64,000 nucleotides of DNA, taken from the NCBI GenBank assembly GCA_037952775.1, contig JBANAY010000003.1, positions 2,852,001-2,916,000 on the forward strand. The letters run 5' to 3'. Positions 11,462-24,535 of the stretch are shown here, in pieces; within the stretch, counting starts at the first letter, position 1; each line of letters starts with the position of its first letter. A program made the position numbers and the translations under genes. The DNA is from Clonostachys chloroleuca. Its lineage: Eukaryota; Ascomycota; Sordariomycetes; Hypocreales; Bionectriaceae. Under the pieces are notes generated by a model, which was not told the DNA's origin, did no database searches, and saw nothing but the letters and a program-made list of their open reading frames with translations.

Positions 11462-11829
11462 TAATATTATATAAACTTAAGTTTTAGAGTATTACAGGCT
11501 TTAGGGTATTTAATAGCTATAATACTAGCTGATATATTATAGCTATTAGTATTAGTTACCTATACTAGTTTAATAGAAAATAACTACTTAGTATTAATAT
11601 CTGTTTTATTAATAAATAAAAAATATTACTACTTAAGTTCTCTAAGCTAAATTAATTAGATATCTATCTTAGGATATTCTTAAATATTTAAAATATTTCT
11701 ATATATTCTAAAATACAGTATAGTACCATAAGTCTGCGAATACCCCCACCCTAACGCAACTGTGTTATTATATACGTTTATATACCTTCCTTCTTCAACC
11801 TTTAATTGCAAGCTGCTATAATACCTAAA

Positions 11830-12010
11830 AAATATACCTTTAGTACTGAAATAAGTGTAAATCGCAGGAGAAACTGTGAATTTACTCCTGAGCAGAAAGC
11901 TATAATATATTATAATTTATCGAGTAGTAATGTCATGCTACGAACAGGGGCTGCACGAAGCCCCCTATAAAAGGGCTGGAAACAGCTAACAGATAGAAGA
12001 GAATCCAAGC
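11830..12010 (+). pseudogene. Possible transposase N-terminus (Tc1/mariner-like), relic
   Basis: One frame reads RRRNCEFTPEQKAIIYYNLS, followed by disrupted sequence. This resembles the start of the helix-turn-helix of fungal Tc1/mariner-type transposases (basic patch, then LTPEQRA.., then a helix). Downstream sequence is RIP-mutated and I cannot follow a DDE domain. The assignment is weak and rests on one short motif. Confidence 0.3.
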
Positions 12011-12806
12011 CTTAAGAATTATACTACCTCATATATAAGTAAAGGTATTATAAACCTAGGTTTTAACTATAACCTGTTAGAACCCGGCTACCCTATAGCT
12101 AAGTATAAATAATATATCTATAGTACTAGGCTGGTTACAGCTAGTTTTAAGTATAACAGGTAGTAGTAATTCTCTATTATTATAAGACCTTAAATACTAA
12201 AATAACAGCCTAAGAGAGGGTAATAAAAGAAAGAATTAAGCTAAATATTAGCTAAAGCTAGCTTAAGAAATAATTAACTTAGTATAACTGATATTAAGTA
12301 TATATACTAAATTACTAACTTTCTTAAAAAATACTTAGTCTTTATATTATAAAGAAGATTATTATAAATAATAGTAATAGCCTGATTAGTTAAGACTCTT
12401 ATTAAGAAGATCAGCTCTAAGGATTTATTTTTTTAACTATTAAAAGACCGGGATATTAAAGTACTAGTCTATTAGAACTTAATTAACTAATATATAGTTA
12501 GAGCGAATTAGAATATTATAAAGTATATTATTTTAAAAGTCTTAAGTCTTAGAATTATACTAGTAAGCAGATTAATTTTACTATACTCAGGAGATTTAGA
12601 AACTAACTTAGTAAAGGGTAAGAGCTTAAGAGAATAATTAGATATAGATATAACTGAAAACTCTGAAAATACCTCTACTATTTCTATAGTAGTTTAAAAG
12701 CAGAGAACTATAACTAAGAAGTAGTTAGATTCTGAATAATTTATATTATTATAAGTAAAACCTCTACTAGTTAGATCTATTAATAGGTATTTTTAGGTAT
12801 ATATAC

Positions 12807-13713
12807 TGTTGAAATTACAGTGGCCTACAAGGTATATTAGACCTTGAGACCGCTATAACTAGCAGCAGCGGAAGTTTTAGCTTATAACTTAGAGTGAATA
12901 CTCCTCTATAACTTAGTTAAATTTTATATTAGAAAGTCGGCTTATAGTGTATTTTATAGCGTAAAAGAATCTTATTTTAGTAAGAGGAACCGGAAAAATA
13001 TACTAATTTCTCTTATAGGTCTACTAACTAAAAACTACTCTAAAACCCACTATAGCAGCTTCCCGGGCTACTTTTGATTTTCCATAAAATTTATTACTAT
13101 AGGAAATCTAAAAAATCAACTTATAACTACTAAACTATAAGATAGATATATATAACCTTTTTAAGACCTACTTTTATCTGAAAGAGCTAGTTAAGCTGAT
13201 TAGTTAAATATAGATATTAAATATCTTATCTTTAAAGCTGAAGGAGATATCTAAGATCTAAGATCTAGTCTAGGGTAGGTTGGTTATAGGGTAGCTTGGG
13301 TATAGGTTAGGCTACTAGAAGTTACTCAGATTTTTCCTGAATTTTCTAGACCCTTCAAGGCTAATATAGCCTAATAACCTATAAATAATACTGCTGACGC
13401 TCCTAGCCCTAAAGAGGAACTGGAGCCCGCTAAGCCGTAGCGGTTATAGCGGCCTGTAGCCACTGACCCACAGTGGCTGCAACCGCTATTGGCTAGTGAT
13501 CGTAGTCGCTATCGGATAGCGGTCTCAATCGCTATTGGCTAGCTGTTACAGGGGATAGCGATCGCTAACAGTTAGTGGCTGCGATCGCTAACAGTCAGTG
13601 GCTACGATCGCTAACAGTTAGTGGTTGCGACCGCTAGAGGTTAGTGGTTGCAACCGCTAACTTATAGCGATACGGTCACTAACTTATAGTGGCTATAGTC
13701 TCTCAATTCAACA
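12807..13713 (+). mobile_element. E2 repeat, copy 2
   Basis: 907-bp copy of E2 with the same TGTTGAAATTACAG and CTCAATTCAACA ends. It is about 40 bp longer than copy 1 because the GC-rich core carries an extra unit of the AGTGGCTGCGATCGCTAACAG type. It interrupts plus-strand RIP-mutated sequence that continues as the chromodomain relic. No target duplication is evident. Confidence 0.8.
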
Positions 13714-14360
13714 CTTACCCTAGATATAGTAATAATATTAGTAAAAGAAAGATATAATAGGTTAAGAATATTAGTAGATATTACTAAAGAAGATATTATC
13801 TATCTATATCTTTATAATAGCTATTAGTTATTTAGAAATCTAAAGAAGAAGTAATCTCTAACTAGATCTAATCTATAGAAAGTCTTAAAAGTAGTTTATC
13901 TATAGATAGTTAAATTAAACTTACTAGAGTATTATAAGGTATACCTAGTAGTATTAACTATATAGCTATAGAAGCTAGCTTAAGAAAAGAATCCCTATAG
14001 TAGAGAACTATTAGAATCTAGCCTAATTAAATTAAATAAGAGAGCAGATAATATATATAAAGTTAAATATATACTTAACTATAGAAGAGCTAGAGACTAC
14101 TATATATAAGTTAAATATCTAGTTTATTAGAAAGACTAGGGAAATAAAGATAATTTCTAGATTAAGGAAAGAGATCTAGCTAAAGATACTTAAGATCTAC
14201 TTTAGAATTATAAGACTAGTAAGCCTAAGGTATTCTTTAGTAAGAAAACTAAGTCTGTATACTAGTATAATACCTGGTCTACCTATAAGTAAAGTCTACT
14301 ACTAAATAATATAGAAAACCTATCTATAAAGCAGTAGTTATTAGTAGCTAATAGATAATA
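13714..14360 (+). pseudogene. Chromodomain-containing relic, RIP-mutated
   Basis: One plus-strand frame, interrupted only by stops at positions where Gln, Arg or Trp codons would be expected, reads ADNIYKVKYILNYRRARDYY, then VKYLVY and IKERDLAKD at about 14045-14190. That order (Y-x-V-x-x-I-L-x-x-R, then Y-L-V-x-W/Y, then W/I-x-x-x-x-D-L) is the chromodomain pattern found at the end of chromoviral integrases and in some fungal proteins. It lies next to gypsy copy B but on the opposite strand, so it belongs to a different element or gene. E2 copy 2 separates it from its 5' part. Confidence 0.5.
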
Positions 14361-14409
14361 ATAAACCTGATATATTAAATATAAAATAGCCTGGGTAATT
14401 CTAATAACT

Positions 14410-17400
14410 CCTCTATATATAAAAAGTATACTTATTATTTTTTTACTTCTTATTTAATTCTTAATAATTAAACCTAGCTATATTAAGATATTAGTTATAT
14501 AATTCTTAATATTATTAAATATATTTTAATATTTTAAATTCTATTAAAATTCTTTTTCTTTCCTTATTAAATTATATAGTAATATAATAATCTTTCTATA
14601 ATTTTTAATAAATTATTAATAGTAGTTAGTAAATCTAAGAAAGATTTATATTTCTTTAATATTTATTAGCTCTTTCTATTTAGAAACTATAGTAATTTTA
14701 CTTTTCTCTATTTATATTTTATTAGGTTAAATAGTATATTCTAGAAAGTTAATTTTCTTAATATAAAACTAGCTTTTCTTAAGTTTTACTAGGAGATTTA
14801 TATTCTCTAGTTTCTTTAAGACTTTATATATATATTCCTTATATATATTTAAGTTATCTAAGAATATTAAAATATTATTAAGATATATAACTATAAATAT
14901 ATTAAGATACTCTTAAAGTACTTAATTAATTATTTATTAGAATATTATAAATATATTTATTAGTCTGAAAGATATAATAAAGTACTTATATAAGCTAAAC
15001 TTTATTCTAAATACTATTTTCTATTTATTTTCTTTCTTAATTTATATTAAGTTATAAGCTCCCTTTAGATCTAATATAGTAAATTACTATTTACTCTATA
15101 ACTAGTCTCTGAGCTCTATAATTAGTAGTAAAAGTATTCTATTTTTATATATAATCTTATTCAGTTAGTAATAATTAATAACTAAATAGAGTTTATTATT
15201 CTTCTTAGATATAAATATTATAAGGTATTCTATAGATAAAGTTAATAACTATATATAGCTTTTTATTAATATATTATTAATATATTTATAGAGTATTTAT
15301 AACTAAGATTCTATAAGATTATAGAGTTTATAAAAAGCTAGTTCTTTTTCTTTAATAATAGAGATTTTATAATCCTATTAGCTATATTATAATAATCTGG
15401 TTTATAAGATTTTCTTAAATAGCTTATTATATTTCTAATATTCCTTTAGAATATAATCTAGTTTTCCCCTTTTAAAATATTTCTCTTTATCTTTTTATTA
15501 TTATTTCTTTCTAGCTTATTTATACTATAAATTAAACTTAATATTATAGTTATATTTTTATTAATTTATTATATATATCTAATTAATAAAATCTATTTCT
15601 AGAAATTATTTTAATTTTTATATTTAATCTAAGATTTATTTTATTTATTATAACTCTTAGTAGAATAGATTTTTTAGTATACTAGATTATAGTACTATTA
15701 AGATTATAACTACTATATCTACTTATTATTCTAAATTATTATATTAGTTTTTTATAATAGTACTTTTAGTTATTAAGGAATTATTATATTCTTCTAATAT
15801 TTAATAAAACTTTAATTTCTATTAATCCTAATATAGATTTATAAGAGTATCTCTCTACTCTATATAGCTAGTAAACTAATTTATTAATAAGTTTATATCT
15901 TATAGCTATAATAATTCTAATATAATATTATAGGAATTTAATAGTATTAAGTTATATATAATATTAAATTCCTTTTCTTAGATCTTAATTATAAAGTAAT
16001 TAGTCTTAGATTAATAATTCTATTATTATTTTTAAATAATATTCTATTCAGAATTATAATATTATAAGATCTTTTCTTTATTCTCTATAATAAGTAGAAT
16101 TAGTTAATTATTACTACTAAGATATAATTATATAATACTCTATAGTCTATCTATATTATAAATTAATATCCCTTAATCTTAATATCTATAATAATATTAA
16201 TTAAATTTCCTCTCTTAATAGCTCCTAGGGTTTTCTAATTTAATATTATTTTACTATATTATAGTTCTATTATAGATAGTTTATATTATTTTTTATCTAG
16301 TTAATTTATTATTTAAGCTATTCTTACTCTTTTTTATTCTTAGATATCTATTTTAAGATATTTATAAAAGTTCTTAGTTTATTTATAATAACTAAAGATA
16401 TATTATTTATATTTCTTTTTCTAATTATTTAATTTATTAATTATAATTAGTATCTCTTTATTAGAGTATACTTTACTCTATTCTTTTTATTAGTAGAGGT
16501 AATCTCTAGTTCCTCTATATTATTACTTTTTCTACTATCTATTAGAGATAGTATATCTTATTTATAGTATTATCTTATTTCTTTTTCCTATAAGCTAATA
16601 CTATTAAAAATATAGTTTAGTAGGGTTTATATTATTATTACTATATTTAGCTAGTTCTAATATTATTTTTTTAGTTTTTAAATAATTCCTATATTTCTAG
16701 TTATAATATTATTTAATCTAATTATTATATTTAGCTATTATTTAATCTTTAAACTCCTTATTTTTATACTATAGTTTAATTTTAGCTTTTTTATAAATTT
16801 TATATTTTAACTTAGAGATATAATTTAACTAGTAGTTTACTATAAGTATATTCTTTAGAATATTTTTCTAGATTTTCTTTAAAGATAATATATTATTTTA
16901 TATTATATTATTAATATATAAATTATTATATTTATTCTATAGTATATTTATTAGATATTCTTCTTTATTAGAATATAAAAAGAAATTATTTTTTACTTTC
17001 TCTATTTAATATTTTAGATAATAATTATTATAGTATATTATCTAGAATTCTAAAAAGTAGTTATATATATTATATAATCTTTATATAGATTAGTATTTTA
17101 TATATATTATTACTATATTATATAATACTAATAGTATTATTTCTAAAAATAACTAGTTCTTCTAATATATCTAAATATTATTCTTATATTTTTTTTTAAT
17201 AATATATATAGAGTTTATTATATTTAGCTTTAATTTCTATTCTTATCTATTAGTATTATTTCTTTTTAGTAGTATTTTATAAAATAACTCTATTAGTATA
17301 ATAGAATATATATTTATATTTAGTAGATAGTCTAAATTCTAGAACTTATTTCTCTTATTTAAGTTTTTTCTTAAGCTTTTAAAAGATCTATTAGATTTCT

Positions 17401-18701
17401 TTTTATTATTTTCTAATTATACTAAGTTTTATATATTCTTCAGATTTTAATATTTCTCTAAAGATAGATATATTTCTTAAGGGAAATTTAGGAATTATAA
17501 TAGTTATAGGATTTCCTTTCTAATTAATTTTATATATTATTCTTAAAACTTTAGTATTAGTTTTTCTAATTATTTCTAATTATTTTTTATTATTCTTAGT
17601 AGGTTTTTAATCTTTTTTCTTTTTTTTTTTTTTAGATTTTAGATATTTAGAATAAGATATATTTAATCTTATTATAATTATAATATTTATATTTCTTTAT
17701 AGCTTCTAGCTCTATAGGTTCTATATATATTCTAGAGACTATAATATATTATTATTATAGTTTCCTAGTATTAATAAAATAGATTATTTATTATTTATAA
17801 GTTTATTATTAATACTATTAGTTATTAATTCTTATAGTTATAATTATATATTTATAAATACTTATTAGTTTATTCTTCTTATAAAGTTTATTCTAAATTT
17901 CTCTTTTAAATTAGTTAAAGTAGTAAGATATAGTATATTCTTTATTCTATCTAGTTTTAATTAATAACTAGAGATAGTAAATACTAAAAGTTAAATATAA
18001 TCCTTTTTAAATAAATATATTAATTTTATATTCTATTTTATATTTCTTATTTTAAATACTAAAGGTTTATTTAAGAACTTCTATAAAATAATTAAAACTT
18101 ATTATAATATTAATAGTTTATTAGTTTCTCTATCTATTAAGATATTCTCTTATAATAGATTTAAATTAATTAAATATAACTCTTTTAAGTTATAAATAAA
18201 TATATATAATCTTTTTTTTACTAGTATTAAATATAATAAGAAAATAATTAAAATATATTTAAAATTAAATTATAAATTTCTAAAGTTTATTTTAAATTCT
18301 ATTAAATATTTTAAATAGTAGTAGCTTAAGTAGTTATTCTAGTTCTCTTCCTTAAATAGTAGTTATAATTTAAGCCTAGAGATTAATATATATAGTAGTT
18401 TACTATATTATAAGGTTTATTATATTAGCTAACTCTTAGTAGATATCTATAAGGTATATATAAAATTAGTTAATTTAGTTTTATAAAAATTATATTTCTT
18501 TAATATAATTATTATTATTATTACTATTATTATTACTATTCTTATCTATAGTATTATTCTTAATAGTTAGAGTAGGTAGATTATTATTAATAGTAGGAGT
18601 ATACTATTACTAAGCTTAGAGTACTATAGTAGCTATAATATCTTCTTTATTATTATATAGTAATTAAAATAAGATAATTAGCTAAATAAAAGTTATTAAT
18701 A
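14410..18701 (-). mobile_element. Ty3/gypsy copy B (gag-pol remains), RIP-mutated
   Basis: The minus strand is collinear with copy C. The reverse-transcriptase part (minus strand of about 14.8-15.2 kb) carries the LDLKGAYN, FKLINIF and YLNNILIF equivalents with RIP-type stops. Gag lies toward 18 kb and the 5' LTR follows at 18702. No 3' LTR was recognised near 14.4 kb. The element is non-functional. Confidence 0.75.
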
Positions 18702-19838
18702 TATAATAATTAAATAACTTATACTAGATATAATCTAGAGTAGATTAGAATTAAACTTATTAAGATTTACCCTATAGACTATAGGGTAGATTAAGATTAT
18801 CCTATATTAATTAATTAAATAATATATAATTAGTATAGGGTAAGAGGGAATAAAATAACTAATTTAAAGCTCTCTAAAGCTAGAAGCTCTCTAAAGCTAC
18901 TAGCCTAACTTACTATAACTACCTATTAGGATAATTATATTAGTAATTATAACTACTATAATAGCTACTATAGTATCTATACTAGTAATTCTATATTATA
19001 CTAAAATAACTATATTAGTAGACTTTATATCTACTATAGTACTTATATTAGTAGATCTTATATCTACTATATAAGAATCTTAGTACTTAGTTTAATAAAC
19101 CTTATAACTATTATAGTAGTTATATTAATAGACTTTATATCTGCTATAGTATCTATATTAGTAGTCTTATATCCCTCTATATAAGAACCTTATAATAGTT
19201 ATAAACCTATATTATAGAAGGTAATATATTATCTTTAGAGCTCTTATAGCCTAAAAATACTTATAAGTATAGAGCTTCCTCCCTACTAAATAGAGATTCT
19301 ATAAGTTATTAATATACTCTTTTATCTACCCTATAGTCTATCTTTCTTAACTACTCTATAGCTAATAGAGCTTTATTTCCTCTTATAAAGCTTATACCTT
19401 CTACTATATTCTTTTAAATAATCCTTCTCTAGTATTTTAGAGCCTACCCTATAGGCTTTATTTACTCTAGATCTAGCTTACTCTATAGTAAGTCTACCCT
19501 ATACTAGAGATCTTAATCTTTTAAAAAAACTAATTAGAGTATTATTCTAAGTAATATAATTAAATTATTTTAAATTATATAATATAAGTTACTATTAATA
19601 TATAAGTATTATAGAGCTAGTAATAATAGATATATAGATAATATTATTAATAACTATCTAAAAGAGTATTCTATCTAGTAAAATAAATATATATATATAC
19701 TAGGGGATTATTAATATTTAGTAATAATCTGGGTTTAAGGATTATAAAGATTATTATAAGATCTGAATAATCTAGGTATAATTAGAGAGAAAAAGTAGAG
19801 TCTATATATAATAGTATATATTAGTTAAATTTATAATA
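18702..19838. mobile_element. Gypsy 5' LTR of copy B, split by E3
   Basis: The LTR begins TATAATAATTAA, the RIP-altered form of TGTGACGGTTGG, and ends TTTATAATA at 19838. Without E3 copy a and its duplicated target it is about 363 bp, close to the 375-376 bp of the other full LTRs. It adjoins the leader of copy B on the left and a second leader fragment (19839-19929) on the right. Confidence 0.75.
18758..19526 (-). mobile_element. E3 repeat, copy a (inverted, heavily RIP-mutated)
   Basis: 769-bp copy of E3 on the minus strand, inserted in an LTR. The flanking 5-bp duplication AAACT lies at 18753-18757 and 19527-19531. Compared with the copy at 47970, most CpG and CpA pairs have become TpA. 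No coding frame. Confidence 0.85.
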
Positions 19839-19929
19839 CTAGTTAAGAGGAACTATAGTAGCTATAATATCTTTTTATTATTATATAGTAATTAAGATAA
19901 AGTAATTATCTAAATAAGAGTTATTAATA

Positions 19930-21077
19930 TATAATAATTAGATAATTTATATTAAATAGAGATTTAGAATAGATTAGAGATATAACTAATTAGAGTATTA
20001 TTCTAAAAGAGATAATTAGATTATCTTAGTACTATATAAGTTACTATTAATATATAAGTACTAAGAAGCTAGTTTTAATAAAGGTAGTAGTAATTATTTT
20101 TAAAAAGATTAAGGTCTCTAGTATAGAGTAGACTAGCTATAGAATAAGCTAGATCTAGGGTAAATAAAGCCTATAGGGTAAGCTCTGAAATACTAGAGAA
20201 GAATTATTTAAAAAAGTATAATAGAAGGTATAGACTCTATAAGAGAAAATAAAGCTCTATTAGTTATAGAGTAACTAAGAAAGATAGACTATAGGGTAGA
20301 TAAAAGAGTATATTATTAACTTATAGAATCTCTATTTAGTAGGAAGGAAGCTCTATACTTATAAGTATTTTCAGACTATAAGAGCTCTAAAGATAATATA
20401 TTACTTTCTATAATATAGACTTATAACTATTATAAGATTCTTATATAGAGGGATATAAGACTACTAATATAGATACTATAGTAGATATAAAGTCTACTAA
20501 TATAGCTATTATAATAATTATAAAGTTTATTAAACTAAGTACTAAGGTTCTTATATAGTAAATATAAGATCTACTAATATAAGTACTATAGTAGATATAA
20601 AGTCTATTAATATAGCTATTTTAGTATAATATAGGATTACTAGTATAGATACTATAGTAGCTATTATAGTAGTTATAATTACTAATATAATTACTCTAAT
20701 AAGTAGCTATAATAAGTTAGACTAGTAGCTTCAGAGGGCTTCTAGCTTTAGAGAGCCCTAAGTTAGTTATTTTATTCCTCCTTACCCTATACTAATCTGA
20801 GATTATTTAATTAATTAATATAGGGTAATCTGGATCTACTCTATAGTCTATAGGGTAAATCTTAATAATTATATTAATAACTATCTAAGAGAGTATTTCT
20901 ATCTATAAAATAAATATATATATATACTTATAGGATTACCTAGGCTTACTAGTAATCTAGTATAAGCTAGTTCTTAGATTACTATAGCTTACTAGTAAGT
21001 TATAGTAATTCTTCCTTAATTAGTAGAAAAAGTGGAGTTATATATATAACCTATATATATAGATAAAATCTATAATA
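19930..21077. mobile_element. Gypsy LTR copy F with leader fragment, split by E3
   Basis: A second LTR of the same family and orientation, starting TATAATAATTAG at 19930 and ending near CTATAATA at 21077; without E3 it is about 373 bp. The 91 bp before it (19839-19929) repeat the gypsy leader that also precedes LTR B at about 18630-18701. Copy B's 5' LTR therefore seems to sit in the leader of an older element F. Confidence 0.7.
20098..20867 (+). mobile_element. E3 repeat, copy c (heavily RIP-mutated)
   Basis: 770-bp plus-strand E3 inserted in LTR F. The 5-bp duplication ATTAT lies at 20093-20097 and 20868-20872. The GC-rich core of the 47970 copy is rewritten here to TA-rich sequence by C-to-T and G-to-A changes only. 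Confidence 0.85.
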
Positions 21078-21138
21078 CTACTATATAGTAGCTAGAGCTA
21101 AAAGTACTATATTTCCTAGATTAGAAGGTTATATAACT

Positions 21139-21472
21139 AGCTATAGATAAAAGGCTCTCTAGATTATCTAGAAAGAGTTAAGATAGCTATAGAATATATA
21201 TATATCTCTATAATCCTAACCTAATGGTCTAATAAGTATTATTGGAACAAGGCATTATAAAGTTCAGATCTGCTGACTAAAGAACTAAGGCCCATTCTAA
21301 TGAAAAGCACCTCATTACATAAGAAAGATGTGTCACATGACTATACTAGCTATATTTAGAACTAATGTAGATAGCTATAGATAAGACCTCCCCTGAAGAC
21401 CCGGAAGAGGCAGGATAGCTGCAGAATACACACATCCCTGCAATCCTGACCCGATGGTCCAACAAGTGTTGG
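21139..21472. repeat. RIP-mutated and unmutated copies of one ~100-bp repeat
   Basis: 21139-21245 and 21373-21472 are direct copies. The first has AGATAGCTATAGAATATATA where the second has GGATAGCTGCAGAATACACA, and TCCTAACCTAATGGTCTAAT where the second has TCCTGACCCGATGGTCCAAC. Nearly all the differences are transitions of the RIP type. They could be LTR fragments of an unnamed element. Confidence 0.75.
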
Positions 21473-21682
21473 GCACCTTAAGCCTACTAAACCCGGATTA
21501 ATAGATAGTCCTGGGCTCCCATCGACCAGAGATCTGAACATTAAATTTCTTCCTAGCTCATGAACAACTTCCCTTTCTACTTCTCAATATCTATTTATAC
21601 ACATACACCACCTATAATCATTACGCTCAGCCAAACCGCGCATACATCCAATTGAAGCTCCAACCTTTCTCAAGCCCATAAG

Positions 21683-23861
21683 ATGTACAAACCGGCCCCG
21701 CCCCGCCCGAAAAAGACAAATATCATCCGCACCCGTACAGGATGTAGAGGCTGTAGGAAGAGACGCACAAAGGTCGGGCATACTCAATTTGAATTCGCAA
21801 AAAAGTGCTATAGGGCTAAAAATACTATAGTGCGATGAGAAGAAGCCTTCTTGTGGCACCTGCACGAGGCTCGGCAGACCTTGCCAGCAATTCTCACCAA
21901 AGCTAGAGTTCCGCATCCTCTCATGCCCTTCGACTAGGGTTAAACGCCAGTATAAGAATCAAGGCGAATCAAACAAAGCAAAAGCTCCTAGTCTCAACAT
22001 CTTAGCCAACGACTCTCTTCTTAACCAGGGCCTTCCTAACCAACCGATAGTCAATCACGGCGCCCGGTCAGTGGACAATTCTGCAGCAATATGTGCTAGT
22101 TTAGTAGAAAACCAAATTCTACCAGCAAATAATACGTGCTTCTGGACTCCAACTATGGGTTCGCAAGCGACGATTCCCGAAGGGAACCCGGATGATTTTC
22201 TTAGCTGGGACTTTCAAGAATACAGCGCTCCCTCAGATACCAGCTGGCACTTGTTGGATAATGAGGCCCCAGCCGACTTTAACACTATATTGAAGTCCCG
22301 GGATGTCGTGGAAATATCCCTTGATCTTTCCAACTCGACCGTTCACTTAGCTGACCTCCAGAATGAGTGCAACGACGTGACAGGCTTACACATACCCCCG
22401 AACGTCCTGCCACATCGAGACCCCGTATACCCCGTCACGTTCTACAAGGATGTCTGGAGCAAAAAGTGTCTTCCAGTGCTGCACTCAGTATTCCATCAGT
22501 TGGAGACTCGCCAGGGCCCGTCGCTACTGATCACAGACATGATCGTCGCCCTTTCGGCTTGTCGTCTGAGTCGAACACTACCACAAAGAAAGCTGTTCAA
22601 CAATTCAAGCATACCAGGGCTGTGCTTTCGGCCAGATGCTGGCCACGAGTCCCTTAGTCACGAGTACTATGGCGCTGTGATGCGCAAGATGGCGTGGTGG
22701 AGTCACCAGGACTTCAATGCCAATCCGACCCTCGGCCTAGCGGTGCTGATTCTCTTTTGCTACTTGGAATCGTCGATGGGCAATTTCCAGGAGTTCCGCC
22801 TTCATTCTGAAGGCACGAAGAATTTGATACAAAGCTACCTGGACTGGGTGATTTGTGATGGGGCTGAGCTGTTAGCAGCTTGGGTTGAGATCGAGATGCA
22901 AAACTGGTGGAGGAGGGCTTATTTTAGCACCCCGGATTTTTACAGGAAGCATGGTACGCTCTCACTACACCCTCGACTGGGAGCTGTTCTAGAAACGACC
23001 AATCATCAAAGGGCAGCTGTCCTTCTGATTCTTTGCGAATCACATCGCCTCAACAACGCGGCGATCGTTTCATCCTGGGACGACTGCAAGGACAACGATC
23101 CTTCGACCAAAACTGATGGCGCGTCACTTCCTGCAACTGCTAGAACAACAGACCTTGAAAACAGGCTTTCGCTCAACAAATACGAGGCCTTATTAAAAGT
23201 TCAATCTGAGAAGTTGGACAAGTGGTATGCTCACCTTCCTGCCTCTGATCTACCCGAATTCTGGCAAAGCGAAGGAAACCACGTGGCCCTAAGCCCGACA
23301 GAACTAGACGTTCCGCCATTACTTTTCAAGTCTCAATTTTCAGCTATGAATTTCGCCTACTATGTCACCGCTAGAGTCATGCAGTGTACGGGTCCACTCG
23401 AAAGCCTGCAAAGTCCGTTTCACATGAACATTGGCGATGCGTATGAGGAGTCAGAAGTCTGGATTTCCATCCTGCTTCGAATAGCAGCTGGAATCGGATG
23501 GGAACAGTGCGTGCAGCTAAACGTCTACACAATCGGCTTCGCCGGCCTTTTACTCGCCTGTGCCCTCCGCTCTCACAGCCTTGCTACTGGACTCTGGATG
23601 CAGGACTGGTTAGAGGATCGCCTGGAGGGTAATGGGTTCGAGGAAGGCAACTTTCCCGTATTCCAAATCCTCGAGATATTGCGTCTCGTTAACTGTGAGC
23701 GCAGACATGGGCGGGATGTGATTTCACTGTTTCAAACGGTAGACGACGGAGGTGGTAGTGGCAAGCTCAGCTCATATCATAGCCAAATTCTCACCTCTCT
23801 ATGGGTCTATGGGAGATGTAGAACAACGGGAAGAATGTACTCGTATTACAAGGGGGTCTAA
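21683..23861 (+). CDS. Zn2Cys6 fungal-specific transcription factor
   Basis: Exons 21683-21772 and 21831-23861 join in frame to 706 residues. The intron (21773-21830) splits the DNA-binding domain just before its third cysteine. Cysteines at 21, 24, 31, 38, 41 and 48 form the CX2CX6CX6CX2CX6C zinc cluster, with basic residues between cysteines 2 and 3. The long remainder is the fungal-specific regulatory (Fungal_trans_2 / DUF3468-like) region, with the LAVLILFCYLESSMGNFQEFRLH-type helix near 240. Proteins of this class bind CGG-type sites in the nucleus and often control neighbouring pathway genes. The D-serine dehydratase, RidA, HAD and JEN genes follow on the same strand, so control of them is plausible but not shown. 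Starting only at the second exon would remove half of the zinc cluster. Confidence 0.85.
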
Positions 23862-24535
23862 GAATCGAATTGACCTTCACAGCCTCTCTAACCTGCCTTG
23901 AGCTCATACCCGTACCCTCTAATGTCAGATTTTCTGCCCAATCCGCATATAACCCTCTTCAGGCACATTAATTTGGTGCGTTCTGGCTACCTAACCGTGT
24001 TGGTCCTCCTCTAGCTCGTCATCTTTACCCAGAGCTGAGCGCCTACCTCATGTGATGCATAATTGGACACTGCTATCGCTCTTGGCACAAATCAACCACT
24101 CTCCAACAATCTTTCCACTATTGCGGTATTAATGTGTTGACTGTAACAAGTTACCGGTATTGTTCACATTCTTCCGATTTGCCACTTAGAGCAACACCAC
24201 GAATGTGTGCAGAGCGTGGGGATCTCGCACCCGTTCACCTCTTTCGGCATAGCGGATTATTAGGAGTAAATTAGCTTAACTCTCACCCATCGCCCTGTTT
24301 TGTCGCTCCCGAGCTCTAAATTAGGCTATTTTTAAGCCGTACCTACTGACTTATTCAATCGGTACTAGAACCTAATATTCAATCAGATACAGTACAATTA
24401 CAGCTATTTACTTAAGTTGAATAACTTATAAATTGTAACATCCCAGCTAGATAGTGACTATTTATGTCAATACTTTTGTAATATCTTTATGCAGTCACTT
24501 AAACCTTTTATTCTCCTTCAACTTTACTATCCATC
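23862..24535. other. Intergenic, likely promoter of the dehydratase gene
   Basis: No gene or repeat seen. The last about 150 bp are AT-rich and followed by a CT-rich stretch (TTATTCTCCTTCAACTTTAC) just before the ATG at 24536, a usual fungal promoter layout. Confidence 0.45.

Larger units (their letters stand above)
11080..21300. repeat. RIP-mutated AT-rich block 2
   Basis: Same dinucleotide signature as block 1. It contains an LTR-like fragment, a possible transposase relic, E2 copy 2, a chromodomain relic, gypsy copy B, two LTRs each split by E3, and a duplicated stretch at its right edge. There is no surviving gene. The edge with normal DNA at about 21.25-21.5 kb is gradual. Confidence 0.85.

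Noticed and set aside
22071..23861. Starting the Zn2Cys6 regulator at the open second exon only
   Set aside because: The frame extends upstream to 21831 and, across a 58-bp intron, to an ATG at 21683 that completes the six-cysteine zinc cluster.
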